Below, piece by piece: positions 36,363-45,506 of a stretch of DNA of 64,000 nucleotides. The notes beneath the pieces are model-generated. The model did no database searches, was not told the origin of the DNA, and was given only the letters and a program-made list of their open reading frames with translations. The position numbers and the translations under genes were made by a program. Positions within the stretch are counted from its first letter, which is position 1; every line of letters begins with the position of its first letter. This stretch comes from Paenibacillus sp. FSL A5-0031. Its GTDB lineage: Bacteria > Bacillota > Bacilli > Paenibacillales > Paenibacillaceae. The stretch lies in assembly GCF_001956295.1 (NCBI RefSeq), contig NZ_MRTD01000018.1:1-64000 (forward strand), written 5' to 3'.

Positions 36363-39300
36363 ATGCGAAAAAGGCTTGTTAGTTCTACTCTTGCCATCGT
36401 ATTGACCGTGACAAGCTTCACTTACTTGCCTGTTTCTTCTTACGCGGATCCTGCGAGCCCAGTGGCGAATCCAATCACAGATCCGGTGCCGCTTAAGTCT
36501 TGGTATACCAAAGCGGCAACGAACTGGGAATCCGAAGCGCTTCCGCTCGGGAATGGTTATATGGGAGCGATGGTTTTTGGAGGCGTCGATAAGGATCAAA
36601 TTTTAATTAATGAAAAGACCCTTTGGTCTGGCGGCCCCGGCGCCAACCCCGATTATAACGGCGGGCATAAAGACACTGCTGAACAGAAGCATGCTCTTCT
36701 GCAGCAAGCGAGAACCGAACTACAGGATTTGATGACACAGTTTTCATCAGGAACCCCTGCTTATAAGGATGAGAATGGCAAAGTGATTGCCCGTGACTAT
36801 AGGAACAGTGATTCGATTAAAAAATTAATTAATGGAGTGGAATCTACAGAGACGGGCGGACTGATCGGGACGAAGAAAAATTTTGGATCCTATCAGGAAT
36901 TGGGCTCCATATGGCTGCAGGATGTAAAATCCCTAAGACCGACCATTACAAAGTTTTTTTCTGCCCAAGACAACACAAAAAACGCTGGTGAGAAGGTAGA
37001 TAAATTATTCGATAATAATACGGATACCAAATATTTTGCCGATGGTCACCAAGGAGCCAAGGAGTATGTGATTGAATGGGAATATGATAAGAACATGACG
37101 ACGAAGTCCTATTCCATTACAACGGGCAACGATTCTCAGCCGAGAGATCCGAAAAGCTGGACAATCTCAGCCTCCAATGATGGAGTGAGTTATTCGATAA
37201 TCGATACTGTAAGCGATTTTGATCTGGCAGGACGGAAACAAACTAAGCAATTTGAATTAGACGTGCCCGGCTCGTACAAATTTTTTAAGCTGAACATCAC
37301 TTCTTTGTATGGAACCAATCAAGCTCTGCAAATGTCGGAATTAAAAATCATTTTCGACGAAAGCACTCTTCCGCAGGATAATCATCCTACCAATTATAAG
37401 CGTGAGCTCGATTTTAACAACGCTGTTGCAAGTGTGTCCTACAATCAGGGCGGCGCAGGAATAAAAAGAGAATACCTTGTCAATTATCCCGATAATGTGA
37501 TGGCGATACGTCTCAGCTCTACGGACGAAAGTAAATTCAATCAGTTCGTCAGCGTGACATCGGCACAGACTAGCAAGACGATCTCTTCACTAGGAGACAC
37601 GATTACGATGACGGGCTGGCCAGCCGACCATAATAAGGCCAATGCGGCTAATGACTTTGACAACACGCTGCATTTTGCTATGCAAATGAAGGTAATTCCT
37701 ACCGGCGGAACTATGGTTGCAGAAAATAATGGAATCTTAGTACAAGACGCAGATTCGATCTTAATTCTGATGACCTCTGGCACCAACTATCAGCAGTCCA
37801 TGGACGATTCATTTGATTATTTTACAGGAGTGAATCCGCTCACCGCAGTTAGTGATAGACTGCAAGCAGCTGCACAGAAAGGCTATGACCAGCTATATGA
37901 GAGGCATGTCAACGATTACAAAAATTTATTTGACCGTGTTGATCTCAACTTGATGAATGCACCGTTCCCTAACAAGCCTACGGATGAGCTGTTAGCAGGA
38001 TATGCAAGAACCAATCAGCCTTTGGAAGACCGATATTTGGAGCAGCTATACTATCAGTTTGGCAGATATCTATTAATTTCATCTTCAAGAGAAGGCTCTT
38101 TGCCTGCCAATTTGCAGGGTGTATGGGCTGCTGGAACTAATCCGCCGTGGAGTGCAGACTATCACGTCAATATTAACTTGCAAATGAATTACTGGCTTGC
38201 GGAGCAAACGAATCTATCAGAAACCCATGTTCCTCTGATCGAATATATTCAGAGCTTAGTGCCTAGAGGAAGAATTAGCGCTCAGCATGGCTATGTCACA
38301 CCCGCAGGCGATCCGGTAAGAGGATGGACGACGCATCACGAGAATAATATTTGGGGCAATACCGCACCTGCGGTAAGCGGAGCATTTTTCTCACCTGAAG
38401 ATGGAGCATGGCTTGCCCAGAATATATGGGAGCGCTATCAATTTACGATGGACGAAGCATTTCTTCGCGATAATTACAGCGTTATGCTGGAAGCCGCTTT
38501 GTTTTGGGTAGACAACCTGTGGGAGGACACGCGCGATGGCACATTAGTTGCGAACCCCTCTTACTCTCCAGAGCACGGTCCTTATTCTTTGGGTGCGACT
38601 GAGGTCCAAGCGGTCGTTTGGGGAATATTTGAGGAAGTTATTAAAGCTAGTGAAGTCTTGAACATGGATAGCAAGGAATTGGATGAAATTATGAAGGCAC
38701 AGTCCAAACTTGCAGGTTCTAGAATTGGTCTTGGCGGGCAGTTCATGGAGTGGAAGGACGAAGTGAACATGGACCTTACAGGAGACAACGGCCACCGTCA
38801 TACGAACCACCTGTATGGGCTTCACCCAGGTTCGCAAATTGTAGCAGGACGAAGCGAAGAAGAAGACAAATATGTTGATGCGATGAAAGTTACCTTGAAT
38901 ACTCGGGGAGATGGAGGTACGGGTTGGAGCAAAGCATGGAAGATTAACTTCTGGTCGCGTCTGCGTGACGGCGATCGCGCACAGAAGCTGGTTAAGGAGA
39001 TATTATATGAATCTACGCTTAGCAACTTATTCGATACTCATCCGCCGTTTCAGATTGACGGCAACTTCGGTGCAACAGCTGGGATGACCGAGATGTTGCT
39101 GCAAAGCCAAGGAGGGGCGATTGAGTTATTGCCGGCGCTTCCTTCGAAATGGAGTACGGGCAGCGTGTCGGGTTTGAAAGCTAGAGGGAATGTAGAAATT
39201 GACATGGCATGGGATCAGGCCAGCCTCACATCAGCGGTTCTGAAGCCGGGTACGAACGGGCCGATCACGATCAAAGGGGCTAACATCAGCACGGCTACCG

Positions 39301-42300
39301 TCATGAATGGCAATACTCCAGTCGATTTTAGCATTATAGATGACAATACGATTGTTATCTCAGCTCAGCAGGGTGATACATATGTGATTAGTGGCATTCA
39401 AGATGCTGCAGCTTCGCATAATCCTTACGTCATCATGAATGCGGTCGATGCGGATATCCTTTACGGCAGAATAAACAAGAGCTCTACAGCGCTGCAAGAG
39501 GCAGCTGCCGGAGATTATGCCATGTTTAAAAATCTTCAATTCGGCAATGAAGGAGCAAACAAGGTTCACCTTCAGGTCAGCTCGAACAAGAAGGTCCCTG
39601 AGGATTTGGGCAACATTGAACTGAGGCTGGACAGCCCTACCTCCCCGGTCATTGCGAGCATACTTGCAGACAACACCGGTGACATGGGGATATACAAAAC
39701 GTTATCCGCCAGCTTGCCTTATACCGTAAGCGGTACGCATGATCTGTATCTTTCTTTTACACGTCCTAGCAATCTGAAGTCTTTGCAATTTTTCACAAGC
39801 AAGGATAACGCCGCAATTGCGGGGATAAACATTTTGGGAAGTACATTGGTTGGCCTGCCAGCAACAGGAAGAACGGATGTGAGCTATACCGCATCGATTT
39901 CCTATAGTGACGGTTCGACCGAAACGGGCAGCAGCAACGTGAAATGGAGCTTAGGCGGAAACTATTCGGGAGTGAAGATCAGCAGCGATGGCAAACTGTC
40001 GGTTAAAGAAGGTGCAAGTACGCAGGATATCGTAGTTAGTGCCACATCTACTAAAGAGCCGCAATGGACGAAGCATCTTCCAGTACGACTAGTCTCTGGC
40101 ACGATTCAGCCCCTCAAGCTCAGAGGGATTGATCGAAATGCGGAATCCGGCGGAAGCGGCTCTAACGGAAAGATGACTTTCAATAACGATTGGGTTCAAT
40201 TCCTTGGTTCCAACGGCTGGTTGAAGTTCAACAAAGTAGATTTAAAGGATGGCATTCAAAATGTCATGATCGGATATGCTTCACCGTCTACCGCCACGAG
40301 AGAAATCCAAGTTCGCATCGCTGAACCGGATGTAGGGACTGTGAATGAAGCTGTGACAGTCGCGACGCTGAATATTAGTGGAACGACAGACGGTTGGGAG
40401 CAGCTTAAAGAGGTGTTTACTTCGGAAATTGAAATTGCGGAGACTAACGAGGTAAAAGACGTTTATTTGTTCTGGCCGCAAACCGGCTTTAACTTATCCT
40501 ATGCCACTTTAAATGTATTGCAGGCGAATGACGACTCTACGGTTTACCGTGACATTTCGTTCGATGTCTCGCCCGCTGACGCTGTCATTACGGTGGAGGA
40601 TTCCGAAGGATACTTGTACAGCTCGGCAGGCGATGGCAAATCCTTCCGATTGCCGGAAGGAGGAGCGTATACGTATACCGTGAGCAAGGTTGGCTTCATT
40701 TCGCAAAGCGCTGGCTTTAGCGTGGATACTGACCTAGTGCTGCCTATTGAGTTGGAGGCTAATCCCGTACAAGTGCAGCCGAGCTGGCCTGCGGGAAGCA
40801 CGCTTACTGCATCTCATGTAGGCAGTACCGAGCTGACACTGACGTGGACACCGGCAGCTGGCGATAATGAAGTAGCGGGTTATCGAGTATATAATGGAAC
40901 AGACCTCATGAGCACGGTAACAGGAAGCGTATATAGTTATTCCTTTAATGGGCTATCGCCGAGCACGACCTATACGTTTAAGGTCGAAGCAGGCGATGCA
41001 GACAATAACTGGAGCATAGATGGACCGGTCGCCGTAATTACAACGTTACCGGACGAAACAACGCCTAGTGATACAACTGCACCAGTATGGCCTGCAGGCA
41101 GCTCGCTCAAGGCAACAAACGTAGGCTCCAAAGAGGTCACACTAAACTGGACTAATGCAGAAGACAATGTTGCAGTGACAAGTTACAAAGTGTATAACGG
41201 AACGGAACTTTTGGCTACGTTGCAAGGAAATATTAATAGTTATGACGTGGCTGGATTATCTGCGAGCACGACCTATACGTTCAAGGTTGAAGCGGGCGAT
41301 GCAGAGAATAACTGGAGTACTGACGGACCATCGACATCCGTAACCACTACCTCGGGTTCAGGAAGCGGTGGTGATAGTGGAAGCGGCGATGGAGGATCGG
41401 TGCCACCTCCAGTCACAACTAAACCGAATCATATCAAGGCTCCTGTACCTTCGATAGATTCATCGGGCACGGCAACGACCGTCATTGATTCGGAGACATT
41501 CCGTAAAGCAAGGGATGCTTCCAAGCAATTGTATATTGAGATCCCGAGCGTTAACGGCGCTAATGCCTATAATGTTACGGTTCCAATAGCAGCCTTTAAA
41601 GCAGGAGATTCGACTAGCACAGTCGAGATTACGACTCCAATCGGAACTGTCACGGTATCTGCAGCTATGCTCGGCACGATTGAAACGACTGGAGCGCATA
41701 ACGTTTCGATTGTGATTACGAAAAAGGATGCAAGTGAACTGGATGCTGCTGATCAGGCCAATCTATCTACAAGACCAGTAATCGGAATTGACCTCAAGCT
41801 GGATGGTGTTACAAAGTCTTGGAGCAATCCAAGTGCACCGGTAACGGTATCGATTCCTTATACGCCTTCGCCAGCTGAATTGTCTGATCACGAACATATT
41901 GTTGTATGGGGTATTGATGAGACAGGCAAGGTCACCCCTGTACCAACAGGAAAGTACGACCCTGTCAAAGGTACTGTCACGTTTACCACAACGCTTTTCG
42001 GAGATTTTGCAATAGCTTACGTTAAGAAAAGCTTCACCGATATTGCCAACTTTGGATGGGCTAAGCAAGCGATTGAAGTCTTAGCATCTAAAGGGGTCAT
42101 CAACGGTACATCGACTGACACATATACACCTGACGCACCAATTAAAAGAGCGGATTTCATTCTTCTTTTGGTCAATGCCTTAGGCTTAAGCGCGACAACA
42201 GAAGGGAACTTCTCTGATGTGAATCCAGTAGCTTATTATGCGGAAGCTGTAGCCGTAGCCAAGAAGATCGGCATAGCTACCGGCATGGGCGATGGAAAGT

Positions 42301-42569
42301 TTAATCCGGATGCGACGATTACAAGGCAGGATATGATGGTTCTTATCGAAAGGGCGATGGCATTCGCCAACAAGCCTTTGCTTGCAGGCACTTCTGCTGA
42401 TGTGAATGCGTACTCCGATAAAGACAATATTGCAGATTATGCAGGACAAAGCATTGCTACCCTAGTCAAGAACGGAATCGTCAACGGAAGCGGCAATAAC
42501 ATCAATCCACTTGGATATGCATCAAGAGCCGAGACGGCGGTGCTGCTCTACAGAATTTACAACAAATAA
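36363..42569 (+). CDS. SLH-anchored GH95 alpha-L-fucosidase-type enzyme
   Basis: A 2,068-residue secreted protein. Order: signal peptide (1-28), GH95 N-terminal beta domain (about 43-187, WYTKAATNWESEALPLGNGY and LINEKTLWSGGP), an inserted discoidin-like domain (about 188-345), return to the GH95 fold (NYKRELDFNNAVASVSY) and (alpha/alpha)6 barrel (about 520-920), C-terminal beta domain, extra carbohydrate-binding-like domain (about 1252-1385), two Fn3 domains (about 1473-1660), pre-SLH module (about 1697-1888) and three SLH repeats (1889-2068). Catalytic residues known from Bifidobacterium AfcA are all recognisable: N603 and N605 in NINLQMNYW, E737 in SYSPEHG, D899 in QIDGNFG. GH95 acts mainly on alpha-1,2-L-fucosides; some members take L-galactosides. 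GAGGAAG precedes the ATG. Confidence 0.92.
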   Translation: MRKRLVSSTLAIVLTVTSFTYLPVSSYADPASPVANPITDPVPLKSWYTKAATNWESEALPLGNGYMGAMVFGGVDKDQILINEKTLWSGGPGANPDYNGGHKDTAEQKHALLQQARTELQDLMTQFSSGTPAYKDENGKVIARDYRNSDSIKKLINGVESTETGGLIGTKKNFGSYQELGSIWLQDVKSLRPTITKFFSAQDNTKNAGEKVDKLFDNNTDTKYFADGHQGAKEYVIEWEYDKNMTTKSYSITTGNDSQPRDPKSWTISASNDGVSYSIIDTVSDFDLAGRKQTKQFELDVPGSYKFFKLNITSLYGTNQALQMSELKIIFDESTLPQDNHPTNYKRELDFNNAVASVSYNQGGAGIKREYLVNYPDNVMAIRLSSTDESKFNQFVSVTSAQTSKTISSLGDTITMTGWPADHNKANAANDFDNTLHFAMQMKVIPTGGTMVAENNGILVQDADSILILMTSGTNYQQSMDDSFDYFTGVNPLTAVSDRLQAAAQKGYDQLYERHVNDYKNLFDRVDLNLMNAPFPNKPTDELLAGYARTNQPLEDRYLEQLYYQFGRYLLISSSREGSLPANLQGVWAAGTNPPWSADYHVNINLQMNYWLAEQTNLSETHVPLIEYIQSLVPRGRISAQHGYVTPAGDPVRGWTTHHENNIWGNTAPAVSGAFFSPEDGAWLAQNIWERYQFTMDEAFLRDNYSVMLEAALFWVDNLWEDTRDGTLVANPSYSPEHGPYSLGATEVQAVVWGIFEEVIKASEVLNMDSKELDEIMKAQSKLAGSRIGLGGQFMEWKDEVNMDLTGDNGHRHTNHLYGLHPGSQIVAGRSEEEDKYVDAMKVTLNTRGDGGTGWSKAWKINFWSRLRDGDRAQKLVKEILYESTLSNLFDTHPPFQIDGNFGATAGMTEMLLQSQGGAIELLPALPSKWSTGSVSGLKARGNVEIDMAWDQASLTSAVLKPGTNGPITIKGANISTATVMNGNTPVDFSIIDDNTIVISAQQGDTYVISGIQDAAASHNPYVIMNAVDADILYGRINKSSTALQEAAAGDYAMFKNLQFGNEGANKVHLQVSSNKKVPEDLGNIELRLDSPTSPVIASILADNTGDMGIYKTLSASLPYTVSGTHDLYLSFTRPSNLKSLQFFTSKDNAAIAGINILGSTLVGLPATGRTDVSYTASISYSDGSTETGSSNVKWSLGGNYSGVKISSDGKLSVKEGASTQDIVVSATSTKEPQWTKHLPVRLVSGTIQPLKLRGIDRNAESGGSGSNGKMTFNNDWVQFLGSNGWLKFNKVDLKDGIQNVMIGYASPSTATREIQVRIAEPDVGTVNEAVTVATLNISGTTDGWEQLKEVFTSEIEIAETNEVKDVYLFWPQTGFNLSYATLNVLQANDDSTVYRDISFDVSPADAVITVEDSEGYLYSSAGDGKSFRLPEGGAYTYTVSKVGFISQSAGFSVDTDLVLPIELEANPVQVQPSWPAGSTLTASHVGSTELTLTWTPAAGDNEVAGYRVYNGTDLMSTVTGSVYSYSFNGLSPSTTYTFKVEAGDADNNWSIDGPVAVITTLPDETTPSDTTAPVWPAGSSLKATNVGSKEVTLNWTNAEDNVAVTSYKVYNGTELLATLQGNINSYDVAGLSASTTYTFKVEAGDAENNWSTDGPSTSVTTTSGSGSGGDSGSGDGGSVPPPVTTKPNHIKAPVPSIDSSGTATTVIDSETFRKARDASKQLYIEIPSVNGANAYNVTVPIAAFKAGDSTSTVEITTPIGTVTVSAAMLGTIETTGAHNVSIVITKKDASELDAADQANLSTRPVIGIDLKLDGVTKSWSNPSAPVTVSIPYTPSPAELSDHEHIVVWGIDETGKVTPVPTGKYDPVKGTVTFTTTLFGDFAIAYVKKSFTDIANFGWAKQAIEVLASKGVINGTSTDTYTPDAPIKRADFILLLVNALGLSATTEGNFSDVNPVAYYAEAVAVAKKIGIATGMGDGKFNPDATITRQDMMVLIERAMAFANKPLLAGTSADVNAYSDKDNIADYAGQSIATLVKNGIVNGSGNNINPLGYASRAETAVLLYRIYNK

Positions 42570-42587
42570 TGTTCGTGCTTCACCATG

Positions 42588-42632
42588 CACAAATAAAAAA
42601 CACGCCAATAGAGGGCGTGTTTTTTATTTGTG
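42588..42632. terminator. Bidirectional terminator between convergent genes
   Basis: A perfect 19-bp stem (42588-42606 with 42614-42632) and a 7-nt loop. The A6 and T6 runs inside the arms serve both strands: the GH95 gene from the left and the AraC gene from the right. Confidence 0.85.
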
Positions 42633-42772
42633 AAATCACAAGAGCGCGTATGGTAAATTATGCCCACAGCAAAGTTAGGAAAAACCAATGATTGGGCTCA
42701 TGCCTACTTAGTTACCATGAATCCTTTGCGCGCCAGTTGTCAAAACATCATGCGTGGTTAAATTCGCTGCAT

Positions 42773-43663
42773 CTAGCGTTTCTTGGCAAATTTGCTGCGG
42801 AAGCCTGAGGGAGAGAGACCTTCTTTCTTGGAGAAACAGGTGGAATAATGCGAGATATGATGGAAGCCAACTTCATCTGCGATCTGGGCAATAGATTTGG
42901 AGGTTTGCAGCAGCAGCCGTTTGGACTGTTCGAGCCGGTAATATTGTAGATAGGTTATTGGGGTCATTCCGTACATTTTCAGCATCACCTTAGCCAGATA
43001 ATTGGGGTGATAGTTCAACTTCTTTTGCAGCACCGAGTTCGTGATATCGCTGGCATAGTTCTGGCGGATGAACAGTTCGATCTGCTCGGCGAGCTGAATC
43101 GCGGTGGCGTTCGTGGGGGAAGCGAGCTCGCGATCCAAATGTTGCAAAAATAACTGGAAGGAAACTTGCCGCTTCCAGTTCCGAAGCGACTGCGGTTCAT
43201 TCTCCTGCTGAAAGAAGGTCTCAAGCGCCTCCAACGCTTTCGTCGACAGCTTCATGTGCTTGGGAAGGAAGATGGAGCAGACATCGGCGTGATTGACATA
43301 CGCTAGCTTTTTGTGTTCCTCGATCAGTTCCAGCTGGTTGCTCTGGCATTCGTTCATATCTCGGCACATCTGCCAGCTGCCGAACGTTTGAAAGTGAATC
43401 CAGATGATTTCCGTATCGGCTTTGCAGGGAGCGTTGCCGTAATGATGAGCATTCGGGAGAAGGATGAGTCCTTCTCCCTCATTGACTTCCCAGGTATGGT
43501 CATTTTCGGCAATGGGGAGAACCCCTTTGCGGACGACAATCAGATCGAATACATTGATACAATTTCGGTCGATATGGGTATCTCCTACCTCGTAATAGGC
43601 ATAACCGCAATCCACGAAATAGGGAATCGGTGGTGAGATAAAATGAAGAATCGTAGAGTCCAC
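42773..43663 (-). CDS. AraC-family transcriptional regulator (cupin N-terminus)
   Basis: A 296-residue regulator with an N-terminal cupin-like sugar-sensing domain (about 1-160; FDLIVVRKGVLPIAENDHTW and EGLILLPNAHHYG) and a C-terminal AraC domain (about 195-295; ITNSVLQKKLNYHPNYLAKV, then SIAQIADEVGFHHISHYSTC and GLSPSGFRSKF). The GTG start at 43663 has a perfect AGGAGG 7 nt upstream, better than a start at 43699. It is divergent from the CUT1/GH127 operon across a 361-bp region with direct-repeat motifs, and is the probable activator of that operon. Confidence 0.9.
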   Translation of the reverse strand: MDSTILHFISPPIPYFVDCGYAYYEVGDTHIDRNCINVFDLIVVRKGVLPIAENDHTWEVNEGEGLILLPNAHHYGNAPCKADTEIIWIHFQTFGSWQMCRDMNECQSNQLELIEEHKKLAYVNHADVCSIFLPKHMKLSTKALEALETFFQQENEPQSLRNWKRQVSFQLFLQHLDRELASPTNATAIQLAEQIELFIRQNYASDITNSVLQKKLNYHPNYLAKVMLKMYGMTPITYLQYYRLEQSKRLLLQTSKSIAQIADEVGFHHISHYSTCFSKKEGLSPSGFRSKFAKKR

Positions 43664-43700
43664 ACTGTTTCCTCCTAAGATTGGAATCGTGAATATCAAG

Positions 43701-43859
43701 GTAGAAAATATTGTTATTTTTATAATACTTCATAGTTGTCTTTTAAATAAAGAGTTTCCTGCTGATCATCTGGCATAAGTTCGATTGCCCGATATCGGGA
43801 AGTCGGCGGCGTAAGAACGAAGGTTGAAAATATTAAAAATCAGGTTGGAAAATGTTGTT
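43701..43859 (+). promoter_or_regulatory. Three direct repeats, candidate AraC operators
   Basis: GTAGAAAATATTGTTA (43701-43716), GTTGAAAATATTAAAA (43823-43838) and GTTGGAAAATGTTGTT (43844-43859) share the core GTTGAAAATATTGTT. The last two are spaced 21 bp start to start, two helical turns, as is usual for AraC half-sites. A TATAAT box lies at 43720-43725 next to the first copy. Confidence 0.5.
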
Positions 43860-43890
43860 TTTTTTCAAGGTACTTCATGTCACAATTCTA

Positions 43891-43904
43891 TTAAAGCGCT
43901 TTCC
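43891..43904 (+). promoter_or_regulatory. cre-like site (CcpA operator candidate)
   Basis: TTAAAGCGCTTTCC matches the cre consensus at most positions, including the central AAAGCGCTTTC palindrome. It lies about 120 bp upstream of the CUT1 operon, downstream of the AraC-type repeats, a position expected for catabolite repression. Confidence 0.5.
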
Positions 43905-44024
43905 TGAATCATGTCATCTTGCAACGGAAAAACACGACGGTTTGGTCAGGCGTAGAAAGGCTAAACGTTTCATTCAAACGATTAGCATTTAACATCATTT
44001 AATTGATGAAGGGAGAACGGGGCA

Positions 44025-45434
44025 ATGAAAGTAGGAAAGAGACTTGGGGTAGGTCTAATCTTGGCTGCACTGACATTCAGTGCAGTAGGCTGTGGGAACA
44101 ATGGTAACAAAGAGACAAATACAACACCATCGGCAGAAGAGGCTACAAGTAAACCGGAGAATTCGCCTTCCAAAACGGAGAAGGTCAAGATTACGTATTC
44201 GATGTGGGGTAGCGAAGAAGAAGGGAAAACCGTCCAGGCGGCGGCAGACAAGTTTAATGCTTTCCAAGACAAAATCGAAGTAAAAGTGGAAGCGATTCCT
44301 TGGGAAAACTACATGACAAAATTGAATACACAGGCAACGGCAGGCCAATTGCCGGATACGGGGATATTGAAGGAGGATGGCGTCATCCAGTGGTCCTCCG
44401 ACGGCATGTTGAATGATGTGAGCTCCATGTACGATGGAAGCGACAGCAAGCCGCTCGATAGCTTGGCCTACAAATATCAAGGCAAAACGGTAGCCTATGC
44501 TGCTGCCAATGAAATCCTCCTCCTTTATTACAACAAAGACATGTTTGACAAAGCGAATGTGGCTTATCCACCATCCGCACTGGATAAAGCATGGACATGG
44601 GATGAATTCGTAGCTGCGGCCAAGAAGCTGACGGTTGACAAGAATGGCAAACATCCTGACGAGGATGGTTTTAAATCGCAGAGTATCGTTCAGTATGGCG
44701 CCTCTATTGAAAATCTACCGTGGCAGCTGGAAACCTGGGCGCTTAGCAATGGCGGCGGTTTCTATTCAAGTGACGGGAACGAAGTGAGAATCGGAGAAGA
44801 TGCCAGTACGGAAGCGATTCAGAAAGTTGCTGATCTATACTTGAAAGATCATGTTGCCCCGTTGTCGGTTGGCCAGACCGATGATGGCATTCAGCGCACT
44901 ATCATTGCAGGAACGGTTGCCATGGCCACAAATGGTGCGTGGAATGTAGGAACCAGCTTGAATACAGCCAAGGAGAAAGGTTTGAACTATGGCGTTGCCG
45001 TACTGCCATATATGAAGGAAAAGGTTACTTTAAACACGGGCGGCGCCAATGTCGTATTCTCCCAGACCAAGCATCCGAAAGAAGCGATGGAATGGCTCAA
45101 ATGGTACAATTCCGAAGAAAACAACTGGGGGCTCATCTCATCAGGCATTTGGATGCCAACGCTCCAAAAGTGGTATACGGATGAAACTCTCACCCATAAA
45201 TGGGTCGACAATCCGAACTTCCCTCCGTATGACGAATACAAGTCTGCGGTAGTCGATTATGCGCAATCCTCCGCTGCGAGACCTGCTTCATGGTTCTATA
45301 CAAATCATACAACGGACTTTAACACCTTGCTCGGATCAACTCTGGGGGATGTTTGGACCGGAAAGACGACCGCGAAGGAAGCCATAACCAAAAATCTCGA
45401 TGCTTTGAATGCGGCTCATACAGGCAATAAATAA
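44025..45434 (+). CDS. Extracellular solute-binding lipoprotein, family 1 (CUT1)
   Basis: A 469-residue receptor of a carbohydrate ABC importer: signal peptide with lipobox AVGC (Cys about residue 25), acidic/Thr linker, then the SBP_bac_1 fold from KITYSMWGSEEEGKTVQAAA, with PWENYMTKLNTQATAGQLPD, EILLLYYNKDMF and a C-terminal aromatic region (NNWGLISSGIWMPTLQKWY). It heads an operon with two permeases and a GH127 enzyme, so arabinose-containing oligosaccharides are the likely cargo. A stable hairpin after the stop codon probably raises its expression relative to the permeases. Confidence 0.93.
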   Translation: MKVGKRLGVGLILAALTFSAVGCGNNGNKETNTTPSAEEATSKPENSPSKTEKVKITYSMWGSEEEGKTVQAAADKFNAFQDKIEVKVEAIPWENYMTKLNTQATAGQLPDTGILKEDGVIQWSSDGMLNDVSSMYDGSDSKPLDSLAYKYQGKTVAYAAANEILLLYYNKDMFDKANVAYPPSALDKAWTWDEFVAAAKKLTVDKNGKHPDEDGFKSQSIVQYGASIENLPWQLETWALSNGGGFYSSDGNEVRIGEDASTEAIQKVADLYLKDHVAPLSVGQTDDGIQRTIIAGTVAMATNGAWNVGTSLNTAKEKGLNYGVAVLPYMKEKVTLNTGGANVVFSQTKHPKEAMEWLKWYNSEENNWGLISSGIWMPTLQKWYTDETLTHKWVDNPNFPPYDEYKSAVVDYAQSSAARPASWFYTNHTTDFNTLLGSTLGDVWTGKTTAKEAITKNLDALNAAHTGNK

Positions 45435-45444
45435 CGGATAAAAG

Positions 45445-45480
45445 GAATGACCGCCAATATATTGCAAGTGGCGGTCTTCC
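45445..45480 (+). terminator. Intercistronic hairpin, probable attenuator
   Basis: GACCGCCA pairs with TGGCGGTC, extended by GGAA/TTCC past a 1-nt bulge. There is no T tract, so it is more likely an RNA-stabilising or partial-termination element between receptor and permease genes than a full stop. Confidence 0.55.
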
Positions 45481-45506
45481 TTCAAACATGAGGTGGGGAG
45501 CGAGAT

